This document shows, one piece after another, positions 21,725 to 30,099 of a DNA stretch of 64,000 nt. The stretch covers positions 3,617,001 through 3,681,000 of the forward strand of contig NZ_CP085081.1 of the NCBI RefSeq assembly GCF_023243115.1. Reading direction: 5' to 3'. This DNA is from Sediminicoccus sp. KRV36 (GTDB taxonomy: Bacteria; Pseudomonadota; Alphaproteobacteria; Acetobacterales; Acetobacteraceae). The notes beneath the pieces were generated by a model. That model made no database searches and was not told the origin of the DNA. It worked only from the letters and a program-made list of their open reading frames with translations. Position numbers and translations under genes: made by a program. Positions within the stretch are counted from its first letter, which is position 1. Each line of letters begins with the position of its first letter.

Positions 21725-23287
21725 ATGCCCGCGAAGAACATCCTCTTCATCATGTGCGACCAGCTGCGCTGGGATCACCTTGGCTGCGCCGGCCATCCCT
21801 TTCTCAGGACGCCCAACATGGATGCGCTGGCGGCGCGCGGCGTGCGCTTCTCCCAGGCCTATGTGCAATCCGGCATTTGCGGCCCTTCGCGGATGAGCTT
21901 CTACACCGGCCGCTACGTCGCCAGCCACGGCGCCACGCATAACCGCGTGCCGCTCAGTGTCGGCGAGGTGACGCTGGGCTGGCATCTGCGCGAGGCGGGC
22001 CGCAGCCTGGCGCTGGCCGGCAAGACGCATTTCATGCCCGATGGCCATGGCATGAAGCGCCTGCTGCTGGATGGCCAGGATGAGCTGGCCGTGCTGCTGC
22101 GCGAGGGCTGGTTCACCCTGGTGGACCGCCATGACGGCCACCACGCCGAGACCGACAGCGGCTACGCCCATTGGCTGCGCGCCCAGGGCTATGAGAGCCC
22201 CGACCCCTGGACGGATCACGTCATCGCCGTGGAGAACGACAAGGGCGAGGTGCTGAACGGCTGGAAGATGCGCCATGCCCGGCTGCCCGCCCGCGTGCGC
22301 GAGGAGCACAGCGAGACCGCCTATACGACGGACCAGGCGCTGCGCTTCATCACCGAGCAGGGCGAGAAGCCCTGGGTGCTGCACCTCTCCTATGTGAAGC
22401 CGCATTGGCCCTATATCGCGCCCGCGCCCTTTCACGCGATGTACACGCCCGAGCAATGCCTGCCGGTGCAGCGCCATGCCGATGAGCGCGGCCCCGGCAT
22501 CCATCCCGTGCTGCGCGAATTCCAGAATGAGGAGGTGGCGCAAAGCTTCCAGCAGGATGCTTGCATCGCCGCCGTACGCCCCACCTATCAGGGGTTGATC
22601 GCGCAGGTGGATGCGCATCTGGGCCGCGTCTGGGCGCTGCTGGAGGCGCAGGATCGCTGGCGCGACACGATGGTGATCTTCACCAGCGACCATGGCGATT
22701 ACCTGGGCGACCATTGGCTGGGCGAGAAGGAGCTGTTCCACGACTGCATCCAGCGCGTGCCCTTCCTGCTTTACGATCCCTCACCCGAAGCCGATGCCAC
22801 GCGCGGCACCACGGATGCCCGCTTCGTGCAGGCGATTGACGTGGTGCCCACCATCCTGGACGCGCTGGGCTTGCCGTCGCAGCCGCATCTGCTGGAAGGC
22901 GCTTCGCTGCTGCCGCTGACGCGCGGCACCGCGACCGAATGGCGCGATGCCGTGGTGAGCGAGCTGGACTGGACCTTCCGCGGTGCCCGCCGGCGCCTGG
23001 GCCTGCCCACCGGGCAGCACCGCGCGTTCATGATTCGCGACGCGCGCTGGAAATACATCCATTGGACCAGCGGGATGCCGGCGCAGCTCTACGACCTTGT
23101 GGCTGACCCCGAGGAGTTCCACGACCTCGGCACCGATCCTGGGCTGGAGGCGGTGCGCGCCGCAATGCGCGAGAAGCTGCTGGCCTGGGCGACGGGCCTC
23201 AAATGCCGCACGACGCTGAGCTGGGCGGAGGCGGAGTTCCGCACGGACCGGCACAAGGCGGCGGGGGTGTTCTACGGCGAGTGGTAG
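21725..23287 (+). CDS. Type I sulfatase / phosphonate monoester hydrolase-like enzyme
   Basis: A 520-residue alkaline-phosphatase-superfamily hydrolase that cleaves a sulfate or phosphonate ester. Metal-binding D12 (MCDQLRWDHLG), the formylglycine motif C52-G-P-S-R (residues 52-56) and FTSDHGDYLGDHWLGEKELFHD in the second half are present. Cys52 must be converted by a formylglycine-generating enzyme, not seen here. Overall layout and length fit the phosphonate monoesterase/choline-sulfatase branch. It has no signal peptide, so it is cytoplasmic. PhnN, 2 kb downstream, makes a phosphonate link possible but unproven. ATG 21725 is the start; the longer open frame upstream is antisense to the neighbouring gene. 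Confidence 0.85.
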   Translation: MPAKNILFIMCDQLRWDHLGCAGHPFLRTPNMDALAARGVRFSQAYVQSGICGPSRMSFYTGRYVASHGATHNRVPLSVGEVTLGWHLREAGRSLALAGKTHFMPDGHGMKRLLLDGQDELAVLLREGWFTLVDRHDGHHAETDSGYAHWLRAQGYESPDPWTDHVIAVENDKGEVLNGWKMRHARLPARVREEHSETAYTTDQALRFITEQGEKPWVLHLSYVKPHWPYIAPAPFHAMYTPEQCLPVQRHADERGPGIHPVLREFQNEEVAQSFQQDACIAAVRPTYQGLIAQVDAHLGRVWALLEAQDRWRDTMVIFTSDHGDYLGDHWLGEKELFHDCIQRVPFLLYDPSPEADATRGTTDARFVQAIDVVPTILDALGLPSQPHLLEGASLLPLTRGTATEWRDAVVSELDWTFRGARRRLGLPTGQHRAFMIRDARWKYIHWTSGMPAQLYDLVADPEEFHDLGTDPGLEAVRAAMREKLLAWATGLKCRTTLSWAEAEFRTDRHKAAGVFYGEW

Positions 23288-23296
23288 AAGCCTTAG

Positions 23297-23414
23297 CGAG
23301 GGGCTCTGCCCCTCGCGCTCCCCGGCAGGGAACTTGTTCCCTGCACCCTGATTTGATGGAAGGTGCAGGAAACTCAGTTTCCTGCCGGGGAGTTTGAGGG
23401 GCAGCGCCCCTCAA
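23297..23414. repeat. Nested inverted-repeat element between convergent sulfatase and GGT genes
   Basis: Four hairpins in 118 nt: 23297-23315 (8-bp arms), 23325-23344 (8-9-bp arms), 23365-23385 (10-bp arms with GCAGGAAACT) and 23394-23414 (9-bp arms, reaching into the GGT stop codon). A further perfect 12-bp pair, CTCCCCGGCAGG (23318-23329) and CCTGCCGGGGAG (23381-23392), encloses the two middle hairpins. It fills the whole convergent junction and probably acts as a two-way transcript end. Confidence 0.75.
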
Positions 23415-25198
23415 CGGCCCACGGCATACCCTTGCATCCCGCGCGGATTGGCACCCGCGAAGATCTGCCCATCCTTCTCCCGCCGCGCGCCGGTCAGGCG
23501 GCCTTCGCTCCAATCGCCCCCCATCTCGGCCTTGTGGCCGCGCGCGCGCAATGCGGCCAGCACCTCGGGCGCGAAGCGGCCTTCCAGGACGAGCTTTCCG
23601 GGCTTGGCGCCGCGCGGCCAGAAGCTGCTGACCCAATGCTCGGAATGGAAGGAGGGCAGGTCGATCGCCTCCTGGATATTGAAGCCATGCGCCAGCATGC
23701 GGCTCAGCATGATGGGCTGCCACTGGTCCTGCTGCTCGCCGCCGGGTGTGCCGAAGCTCATCCAGGGCTTGCCCTCGCGCAGCACCATGGAGGGGGAGAG
23801 GGTGGTGCGCGGCCGCTTGCCCGGCATCAGCCCGTTGGGCAGCGTGGGGTCCAGCCAGAACATCTGGCAGCGCGTGCCCAGGCAGAAGCCCAGCTCCGGA
23901 ATGGCGGGCGAGGATTGCAGCCAGCCGGCGGAGGGCGTGGCACTCACGAAATTCCCGTCGCGGTCAATCACATCCACATGGCAGGTGTCGCCGCCGGCGG
24001 CCCCAAGGCGCGAGACGGTGGGCTCGCCCGTGCCGGCGGCCATGGCCATTTCCTCGGCGCGGCGGACGGCGGCCGCGTAATCCACGCCGCGCACCGGCAG
24101 GCCATCCGGGTTGCCCGGGCGGAATTCGAGCGAGGCGTCATGCCCGATCAGCTTGCGGCGAAGTGCGGCGTATTCGGGCGAGAGCAGCGTGGCCAGCGGC
24201 ACATCCACGAAGTTCGGATCGCCATAAAACGCCTCGCGATCGGCGAAGGCGAGCTTCATCGCCTCGGTCACGTGGTGGACGTAGTCCTCGCCCACCGGGT
24301 CCATGGCGGGCAGGTCATAGCCGGCCAGCAAAGCGAGGGTTTGCAGCATGGCAGGCCCCTGGCTCCAGGCGCCGCATTTCAGGACGGTGGTGCCCTGGTA
24401 GTCGAGCGTGACCGGTGCCTCGATCCCCGCGCGCCATTGCGACATGTCATGCGCCGTGATCACGCCGGCATGGCGCTGGCCGGAGGTGTCCATGGCCGGC
24501 GTGCGGGCGAAGCGCTCGATGGCTTCCGCGACGAAGCCGCCATACCAGGTGCGGCGGGCCGCCTCGATCTCGGCCTCGCGTGAGCGGCCGGGGCCTTCGG
24601 CCTCGCGCAGCACCCGCTCATAGGTGTCGGCAAGGGTGGGGTTGGCATAGAGCTGGCCGGGCTGGGGGCCGCCATTGCGCAGCCATAAGGCGGCGGAGCT
24701 GGTCCACTCGCTCTCGAACAATGGCCGCACGGTCGCGATGGTCTGGCAGATGCGCGGGACCATATGGGCGCCGTTCCGGGCATAGCCGATGGCATAGGCC
24801 AGCACGTCGCGCAGCCGCCAGGTGCCGTGGTTCTGCAGCATGGTGGCCCAGGCGTCGAAGGCGCCGGGGATGGGGGCGGGCAGGAAGCCGGTGCCCGGCA
24901 TCATGTCGAGGCCGAGTTGCCGGGTGATGTGATCAACGCTCAAGCCGGAGGGGGCCGGACCCTGGCCGCAGATGACGATCTCGCGGCCCAGGCGCGCGTC
25001 ATGCAGGATGATCGGGCAATCGCCGGCCGGGCCGTTCAGATGCGGCTCCACGATCTGCAAGGTGAAGCCGGCGGCGGCCGCGGCGTCAAAGGCATTGCCC
25101 CCGCGCTCCAATACGGCCATGCCAACCTGGCTCGCCAGCCAATGCGTGGTGGCGACCGCGCCAAAGGTGCCAGCGATCTCGGGGCGGGTGGTGAACAT
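23411..25198 (-). CDS. Gamma-glutamyltransferase family (Ntn-hydrolase)
   Basis: A 595-residue Ntn hydrolase related to gamma-glutamyltranspeptidase. The N-terminal part has VLERGGNAFDAAAAAGFTLQIVEPH. The self-cleavage/nucleophile site is Thr in GGDTCHVDVIDRDG (near residue 405). The C-terminal half has PGKRPRTTLSPSMVLREGKP and FGTPGGEQQDQWQ. There is no signal peptide, unlike E. coli Ggt, so it may act in the cytoplasm, as do several paralogues that process gamma-glutamylated metabolites or act as cephalosporin acylases; the substrate is open. ATG 25198 is the start. The frame remains open upstream across the divergent phnN gene, which is an artefact. Confidence 0.87.
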   Translation of the reverse strand: MFTTRPEIAGTFGAVATTHWLASQVGMAVLERGGNAFDAAAAAGFTLQIVEPHLNGPAGDCPIILHDARLGREIVICGQGPAPSGLSVDHITRQLGLDMMPGTGFLPAPIPGAFDAWATMLQNHGTWRLRDVLAYAIGYARNGAHMVPRICQTIATVRPLFESEWTSSAALWLRNGGPQPGQLYANPTLADTYERVLREAEGPGRSREAEIEAARRTWYGGFVAEAIERFARTPAMDTSGQRHAGVITAHDMSQWRAGIEAPVTLDYQGTTVLKCGAWSQGPAMLQTLALLAGYDLPAMDPVGEDYVHHVTEAMKLAFADREAFYGDPNFVDVPLATLLSPEYAALRRKLIGHDASLEFRPGNPDGLPVRGVDYAAAVRRAEEMAMAAGTGEPTVSRLGAAGGDTCHVDVIDRDGNFVSATPSAGWLQSSPAIPELGFCLGTRCQMFWLDPTLPNGLMPGKRPRTTLSPSMVLREGKPWMSFGTPGGEQQDQWQPIMLSRMLAHGFNIQEAIDLPSFHSEHWVSSFWPRGAKPGKLVLEGRFAPEVLAALRARGHKAEMGGDWSEGRLTGARREKDGQIFAGANPRGMQGYAVGR

Positions 25199-25264
25199 GG
25201 GATGACCTTTCGGATGCGCGCTGATCTGGGCGAAGATGCGGTTCGCGGTCAATCGGGAGGCGGC

Positions 25265-25837
25265 ATGTTTTGGGTGGCGGTGGCGGGGCCCTCGGGTGCC
25301 GGGAAGGACACGCTGCTGGACGCCGTCCGGGCAGAACTGGCCGGCGATCCGCGGTTTCACTTCTCCCGCCGCAGCGTAACCCGCGCCGCCACTGCGGGCG
25401 GCGAGGCGCATGAATCCCTCTCGCCCGAGGCCTTCGAAGCCGCGCTGGAAGCGGGCGCCTTCATCTTGCACTGGCGCGCCCATGGGCTCTGCTATGGCAT
25501 CCGCCATGCCGAGGCGCCGGCCGGGCGCGTGGCCGTGCTCAGCCTCTCGCGCGCCATGCTGCTGGAGGCCGCCGCACTGCGCCCGCTGCGCGTGATCGAG
25601 GTGACGGCCCCCCCTGCCCTGCTGGCCGAGCGCCTGGCCCGGCGCGGGCGGGAGGATGCGACCCGGATCGAGGCGCGGCTGGCCCGCGAGATCCGCCTGC
25701 CCGAGGGGCTGCACGTCATCCAGGTGGTGAATGACGGCCCGGTGGCGCGGGGGGCCGCTGCGCTGCGCGCGGCGCTGGAAGGGGTGGCCGCTTCTTGCAT
25801 CCCCCGTTCTTGCGTTGGGGCCGGTTTTCGGCCATAG
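25265..25837 (+). CDS. phnN: Ribose 1,5-bisphosphate phosphokinase PhnN
   Basis: A 190-residue P-loop kinase that converts ribose 1,5-bisphosphate to PRPP, the last step of the C-P lyase route and a bypass for PRPP supply. Walker A is GPSGAGKDTLL (8-18). HFSRRSVTRAA and FILHWRAHGLCYGI follow, as in guanylate-kinase-like PhnN, and ARRGREDATRIEARLAR forms the lid. The start is ATG 25265 with GGGAGG just upstream. No other phn genes are nearby. It is divergent from the GGT-family gene with a 66-nt gap. Confidence 0.85.
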   Translation: MFWVAVAGPSGAGKDTLLDAVRAELAGDPRFHFSRRSVTRAATAGGEAHESLSPEAFEAALEAGAFILHWRAHGLCYGIRHAEAPAGRVAVLSLSRAMLLEAAALRPLRVIEVTAPPALLAERLARRGREDATRIEARLAREIRLPEGLHVIQVVNDGPVARGAAALRAALEGVAASCIPRSCVGAGFRP

Positions 25838-25974
25838 CGCTGCCATCCGCGGGGATGGCCCTACGGAAATCCACACGCGGTGCTCCCTTCCTCACGGCAA
25901 GGGTCCGGTCCTGGCAAATCGCCGGGGTTTGCATCGCGGAGGCTCAACCGGACTGATTTGGAAGGTATTTTACC
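25838..25974 (+). other. rpsB leader region
   Basis: 137 nt without a gene between phnN and rpsB. A hairpin lies at 25842-25859 (arms GCCATCC/GGATGGC, GCGG loop), and GGAAGG is close to the rpsB ATG. No convincing -35/-10 pair was found. S2 leaders often bind S2 for feedback control; I cannot show that here. Confidence 0.3.
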
Positions 25975-26775
25975 ATGGCGATGCCAGAAGTTTCCCTGCG
26001 CCAGCTGCTCGAGGCGGGCGTGCATTTCGGCCACCACACGCGGCGCTGGAACCCGCGCATGGCGCCCTTCATCTTCGGCGTGCGCAACCAGGTGCATATC
26101 CTGGATCTGCAGCAGACCGTGCCGATGCTGGAGCGCGCGCTGCGCACCGTGCGTGACACGGTGGCCGGCGGCGGCCGCGTGCTCTTCGTGGGCACCAAGA
26201 AGGCGGCCGCGGAATATGTGGCGGAAGCCGCGACGCGCTGCGGCCAGTACTACGTGAACCACCGCTGGCTCGGCGGCATGCTGACCAACTGGAAGACCAT
26301 CACGGGCTCGATCAAGCGCCTGAAGGAGATGGATGCGCGCTTGCAGGGCAACATCGAGGGCCTGACCAAGAAGGAAATCCTGATGCTGAACCGGGAGCGC
26401 GACAAGCTTGACCGCGCACTCGGCGGCATCCGCGAAATGGGCGGCCTGCCCGACATGATTTTCGTGATCGACGTGGTGAAGGAGAAGCTCGCCATCGAGG
26501 AAGCCAACACGCTCGGCATCCCCGTGGTGGCCGTGGTGGACAGCAATTGCGATCCCACCGGCGTGACCTTCCCCATCCCGGGCAATGACGACGCCATCCG
26601 CGCGATCAACCTGTATTGCGACCTCGTCGCCGCGGCCGTGTTCGACGGTATCTCGGCTGAAATGCAGGCCTCGGGCCGCGATGTCGGCGCCATGGCCGAG
26701 CCGATGGCCGAGGAGCCGGTGATCGAAGTCGCCGCCGAAGAAGCCGCAATTGCTGCCCCTGCGGCCGCGAACTGA
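25975..26775 (+). CDS. rpsB: 30S ribosomal protein S2
   Basis: A 266-residue ribosomal protein. Clear family segments: [56 protein letters not shown] and [28 protein letters not shown]. The C-terminus extends into an Ala/Glu-rich tail ([21 protein letters not shown]), common in alphaproteobacteria. GGAAGG precedes the ATG. It heads the rpsB-tsf-pyrH-frr series; tsf follows after 24 nt. Confidence 0.97.
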   Translation: MAMPEVSLRQLLEAGVHFGHHTRRWNPRMAPFIFGVRNQVHILDLQQTVPMLERALRTVRDTVAGGGRVLFVGTKKAAAEYVAEAATRCGQYYVNHRWLGGMLTNWKTITGSIKRLKEMDARLQGNIEGLTKKEILMLNRERDKLDRALGGIREMGGLPDMIFVIDVVKEKLAIEEANTLGIPVVAVVDSNCDPTGVTFPIPGNDDAIRAINLYCDLVAAAVFDGISAEMQASGRDVGAMAEPMAEEPVIEVAAEEAAIAAPAAAN

Positions 26776-26799
26776 GCCCGACACAGAAGGAGCAAGACG

Positions 26800-27711
26800 A
26801 TGGCTGAAGTCACGGCTTCCATGGTTCGGGACCTGCGCGATGCGACGGGTGCCGGCATGATGGATTGCAAGAAGGCGCTGGTGGAAAGCGGCGGCGATAT
26901 CGAGGCCGCCATTGACTGGCTGCGCAAGAAGGGCCTCTCGGCAGCCGCCAAGAAGTCCGGCCGCGTGGCCGCCGAGGGCCTGGTGGGCGTGGCCTCGGGC
27001 CCGCACGTCGCCGCGATGGTCGAAGTCAATGCCGAGACGGATTTCGTTGCGCGCAATGAGAGCTTCCAGAATTTCGTCGCCGAAGTGGCAGGGCTCGCCC
27101 TCTCCGTCGGCGAGGATATCGAGGCGCTGAAGGCCGCGACCTATCCGGGCACGCAGCACAGCACCCAGGAAGAACTCACCAAGCTGATCGCCACCATCGG
27201 CGAGAACATGACCATCCGCCGCGCCAGCGTGCTGCGCGTCTCGAAGGGCACGGTCGCCACCTACATGCACAATGCGGTCAAGCCGGGCCTCGGCAAGATC
27301 GGCGTGCTGGTGGCGCTCGAAGGCGAGAACGAGATGCAGGTGATGGAGACGCTCGGCCGTCAGATCGGCATGCATGTCGCGGCGACGCGTCCGGCAGCGC
27401 TCGATGTGAGCGCGGTCGAGCCCTCGGCGCTGGAGCGTGAGAAGGCCGTGCTGACGGAACAGGCCATGGCCTCGGGCAAGCCCGAAGCCGTGATCCAGAA
27501 GATGGTCGAAGGCCGCATCCGCAAGTTCTACGAGGAAGTGGTGCTGCTGGAGCAGGTCTGGGTGCATGACGGCGAAAGCCGGGTGAAGGCCGTGGTGGAG
27601 AAGCTCGGCCTGAAGCTGATCGGCTTCACGCGCTACCAGCTCGGCGAAGGCATCGAGAAGCAGGTGACCGACTTCGCCGCCGAAGTGGCCGCGACGGCCG
27701 GCGTTTCCTGA
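26800..27711 (+). CDS. tsf: Elongation factor Ts
   Basis: The 303-residue nucleotide exchange factor for EF-Tu. The N-terminal UBA-like helix bundle has [30 protein letters not shown]-type sequence appears as [16 protein letters not shown]. The coiled-coil and C-terminal module follow ([17 protein letters not shown]). AAGGAG lies just before the ATG at 26800. It is followed by a gene-free gap of 196 nt containing a hairpin, so pyrH may have its own promoter. Confidence 0.97.
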   Translation: MAEVTASMVRDLRDATGAGMMDCKKALVESGGDIEAAIDWLRKKGLSAAAKKSGRVAAEGLVGVASGPHVAAMVEVNAETDFVARNESFQNFVAEVAGLALSVGEDIEALKAATYPGTQHSTQEELTKLIATIGENMTIRRASVLRVSKGTVATYMHNAVKPGLGKIGVLVALEGENEMQVMETLGRQIGMHVAATRPAALDVSAVEPSALEREKAVLTEQAMASGKPEAVIQKMVEGRIRKFYEEVVLLEQVWVHDGESRVKAVVEKLGLKLIGFTRYQLGEGIEKQVTDFAAEVAATAGVS

Positions 27712-27721
27712 CGCGGATCTG

Positions 27722-27747
27722 AAGCCCGGCCCCATGCGGGCGGGCTT
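27722..27747 (+). terminator. Hairpin after tsf
   Basis: The arms AAGCCC/GGGCTT with an inner GCCC/GGGC pair form a GC-rich stem 10 nt past the tsf stop, ending in only three T. It could terminate or attenuate between tsf and pyrH. Confidence 0.45.
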
Positions 27748-27825
27748 TGGATGGCTTGACCATCTGCCGGCGGGCGCCAACCCCGCCGGCCCCTTCCCCT
27801 TGCCGCCCCTCTGCATCCCTCGGGA

Positions 27826-27835
27826 GGGGGGGGGG
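27826..27835. repeat. Run of ten G upstream of pyrH
   Basis: A ten-base homopolymeric G tract lies 72 nt before the pyrH start in non-coding DNA, within the 196-nt tsf-pyrH gap. Such tracts slip easily during replication. No start site or promoter that it would phase was identified. Confidence 0.5.
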
Positions 27836-27907
27836 ACGCTTGCGGCGACCCGCCCCCCTGCTATCGTTCCGCCGACCGCCCCAACCGCCAAGAAACCGGA
27901 CCCCCAG

Positions 27908-28633
27908 ATGAGCGAACCGCCACGCTACAAGCGCGTCCTGCTGAAGGTCTCGGGGGAAGCCCTGATGGGCGACAAATCCTACGGCCTGGATGTCGCGACC
28001 ATGAAGGCCATCGCGCAGGATGTGGCGGGCGTCGTGGAGCTCGGCGTCGAGGTCGCGATGGTGATTGGCGGCGGCAATATCTTCCGCGGTATCGCCGGTG
28101 CGGCCACGGGCATGGATCGCGCCCAGGCCGATTACATGGGCATGCTGGCGACGGTGATGAACGCGCTGGGCATGCAATCGGCGCTGGAAAAGATCGGCGT
28201 GCAGACCCGCGTGCAATCCGCGATTGAAATGAGCTCGATCTGCGAGCCCTATATCCGCAGGCGGGCCATGCGCCACATGGAGAAAGGCCGCGTCGTGATC
28301 TTCGGCGCCGGCACGGGCAACCCCTTCTTCACCACCGATACGGCGGCAGCACTTCGCGCGGCCGAGATGGGCTGCCAGGCGCTGCTCAAGGGCACCCAGG
28401 TGGATGGCGTCTATGACAGTGACCCGCGCAAGAACCCCCATGCGGAGCGCTACACCACGCTGACCTACCTCGAGATGCTCTCGCGCGATCTGGCGGTGAT
28501 GGATGCGGCGGCGATTTCGGTGGCGCGCGAAAACCATTTGCCGATCATCGTGTTCAACATCCACGAACCTGGCGCCTTCACCGCCGTGATCCGCGGCGAA
28601 GGCCGCTTCACCACCGTGACCGATCATCCCTGA
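27908..28633 (+). CDS. pyrH: Uridylate kinase
   Basis: A 241-residue hexameric UMP kinase of the amino-acid-kinase fold, making UDP from UMP. Family segments: [26 protein letters not shown] as [33 protein letters not shown] and [15 protein letters not shown]. The start is ATG 27908; the frame is open upstream without similarity. It follows tsf and precedes frr, the widespread bacterial order. Confidence 0.96.
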   Translation: MSEPPRYKRVLLKVSGEALMGDKSYGLDVATMKAIAQDVAGVVELGVEVAMVIGGGNIFRGIAGAATGMDRAQADYMGMLATVMNALGMQSALEKIGVQTRVQSAIEMSSICEPYIRRRAMRHMEKGRVVIFGAGTGNPFFTTDTAAALRAAEMGCQALLKGTQVDGVYDSDPRKNPHAERYTTLTYLEMLSRDLAVMDAAAISVARENHLPIIVFNIHEPGAFTAVIRGEGRFTTVTDHP

Positions 28634-28753
28634 AGATGCGCCGCCCCTGATCCCCATGAAGCCCTTTCCGCCAACGCCACGGCAAGGCTGCCTCGCCCTC
28701 CCGCTCGCCCCTCGAACCGTGTCTTCAGCGACAACCCCGAAAGTGTGACTGCC

Positions 28754-29329
28754 ATGGCCGCTGCCCCACCCGACAAACAGGTTCTCAAGGCCGATCTGGT
28801 GCGCCGCATGGATGGCGCGCTGGAGACGCTGAAGAAGGAGTTCACCGGCCTGCGCACCGGCCGCGCCAGCCCCTCCCTGCTGGAGCCGATCCGCGTCGAG
28901 GCCTATGGCAACAACCAGCCGCTCAGCCAGGTGGCCAATGTCTCGGTGGCCGGGCCTTCCATGCTGCAGGTTCAGGTCTGGGACCGTTCGGTGGTGAAGG
29001 CCGTCGAGATCGCCATCCGGGATTCGGGGCTGGGGCTGAACCCGCAATCCGAAGGCCAGACCATTCGCGTCATGCTGCCGCCGCTCACCGAGCAGCGCCG
29101 CAACGAATTGGCCAAGACGGCGGCCAAGTATTCCGAAGGCTGCAAGGTCTCGATCCGCGGCGTGCGCCGGGATGGCATGGAGCAGATCAACGCCTGGAAA
29201 AAGAAATCCGAAATCGGCGAGGATGACGCGAAGCGCTGGTCGGATGAGGTGCAGAAGCTGACCGATGAGTATGTGAAGAAGATCGATGTCCTGCTCGCGG
29301 AAAAGGAAAAGGACATCAAGACCGTTTGA
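28754..29329 (+). CDS. frr: Ribosome recycling factor
   Basis: The 191-residue factor that splits post-termination ribosomes with EF-G. Typical segments: MDGALETLKKEFTGLRTGRASPSLLEPI, PLSQVANVSV, IRVMLPPLTEQRRNELAK and a C-terminal helix VQKLTDEYVKKIDVLLAEKEKDI. ATG 28754 is chosen over a GTG three codons upstream. The stop overlaps the uppS ATG by one base (TGATG), implying coupled translation. The 120 nt before it hold nothing recognisable. Confidence 0.96.
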   Translation: MAAAPPDKQVLKADLVRRMDGALETLKKEFTGLRTGRASPSLLEPIRVEAYGNNQPLSQVANVSVAGPSMLQVQVWDRSVVKAVEIAIRDSGLGLNPQSEGQTIRVMLPPLTEQRRNELAKTAAKYSEGCKVSIRGVRRDGMEQINAWKKKSEIGEDDAKRWSDEVQKLTDEYVKKIDVLLAEKEKDIKTV

Positions 29330-30069
29330 TGAGCGCGCACCCTGCTCCTGCGGCGGGTGTGGGGGCTGAGACGCCCCGGCATGTCGCCATCATCATGGAT
29401 GGCAATCGCCGTTGGGCCCAGGCACGCGGCCTGCCGGTGGCGCTTGGCCATCGGGCGGGGGCGGATGCGGCGCGGCGGGCGATCGAGGCGGCGATCGGCG
29501 CGGGCGTCACCTGGCTGACGCTCTTTGCCTTTTCCTCCGAGAACTGGTCCCGGCCGGCCGATGAGGTGCAGGAACTGACCATGCTGCTGCGGCATTATCT
29601 GCGCGCCGAGGTCACCCAGCTGAGCAAGGAAGGCGTCCGCCTGCGCGTCATCGGCGAGCGCGGGCGCTTCGGCGAGGAGACGCTGAAAGCCATGGACTCG
29701 GCGGAGGAAGTCACCGCCGGCGGGCGGCGCCTCAACCTCACCATGGCGATTTCCTACGGGGCGCGGGCCGAGATCCTGGCCGCCGCACGCGCCGTGGCCG
29801 CCGCCGCCGCCCGGGGTGAGCTGGACCCGGCCGCGCTGGATGAAGCCAGCTTCGAGCGCCATCTTTTCACCGCCGACATGCCCGACCCCGACCTCATCAT
29901 CCGGACCTCGGGCGAGCAGCGCATTTCCAATTTCCTGCTCTGGCAGGCCGCCTATGCGGAGCTGATCTTCCAGCCCGTGCTCTGGCCCGATTTCGGGGTG
30001 GAGGATTTCAACGCCGCCCTGGCCGCCTATGCCGCGCGTGAGCGGCGCTTCGGCGCGCGCAGCGTGTGA
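29329..30069 (+). CDS. uppS: Undecaprenyl diphosphate synthase
   Basis: A 246-residue cis-prenyltransferase that makes the C55 lipid carrier for peptidoglycan and O-antigen. Motifs: HVAIIMDGNRRWAQARG (catalytic Asp), FAFSSENWSRP, and near the C-terminus DLIIRTSGEQRISNFLLWQAAYAEL. The start ATG shares an A with the frr stop. The stop opens an unusual relay of two tiny frames leading into cdsA. Confidence 0.96.
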   Translation: MSAHPAPAAGVGAETPRHVAIIMDGNRRWAQARGLPVALGHRAGADAARRAIEAAIGAGVTWLTLFAFSSENWSRPADEVQELTMLLRHYLRAEVTQLSKEGVRLRVIGERGRFGEETLKAMDSAEEVTAGGRRLNLTMAISYGARAEILAAARAVAAAAARGELDPAALDEASFERHLFTADMPDPDLIIRTSGEQRISNFLLWQAAYAELIFQPVLWPDFGVEDFNAALAAYAARERRFGARSV

Positions 30070-30099
30070 TGGCCCCCTGCTGATGGCCCCCCGCTGATG
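30067..30099 (+). repeat. 14-bp tandem repeat forming a stop/start relay into cdsA
   Basis: The unit TGATGGCCCCYTGC-like (TGATGGCCCCCTGC, then TGATGGCCCCCCGC, then TGATGGC) gives TGATG three times at 14-nt spacing. The first TGA ends uppS and its ATG (30069) opens MAPC-stop. The second ATG (30083) opens MAPR-stop. The third ATG (30097) is cdsA. Each stop overlaps the next start by one base. Confidence 0.85.

Noticed and set aside
25199-25876. Upstream extension of the GGT-family frame
   Set aside because: It overlaps divergent phnN, which has a clear P-loop, and the extension has no similarity.
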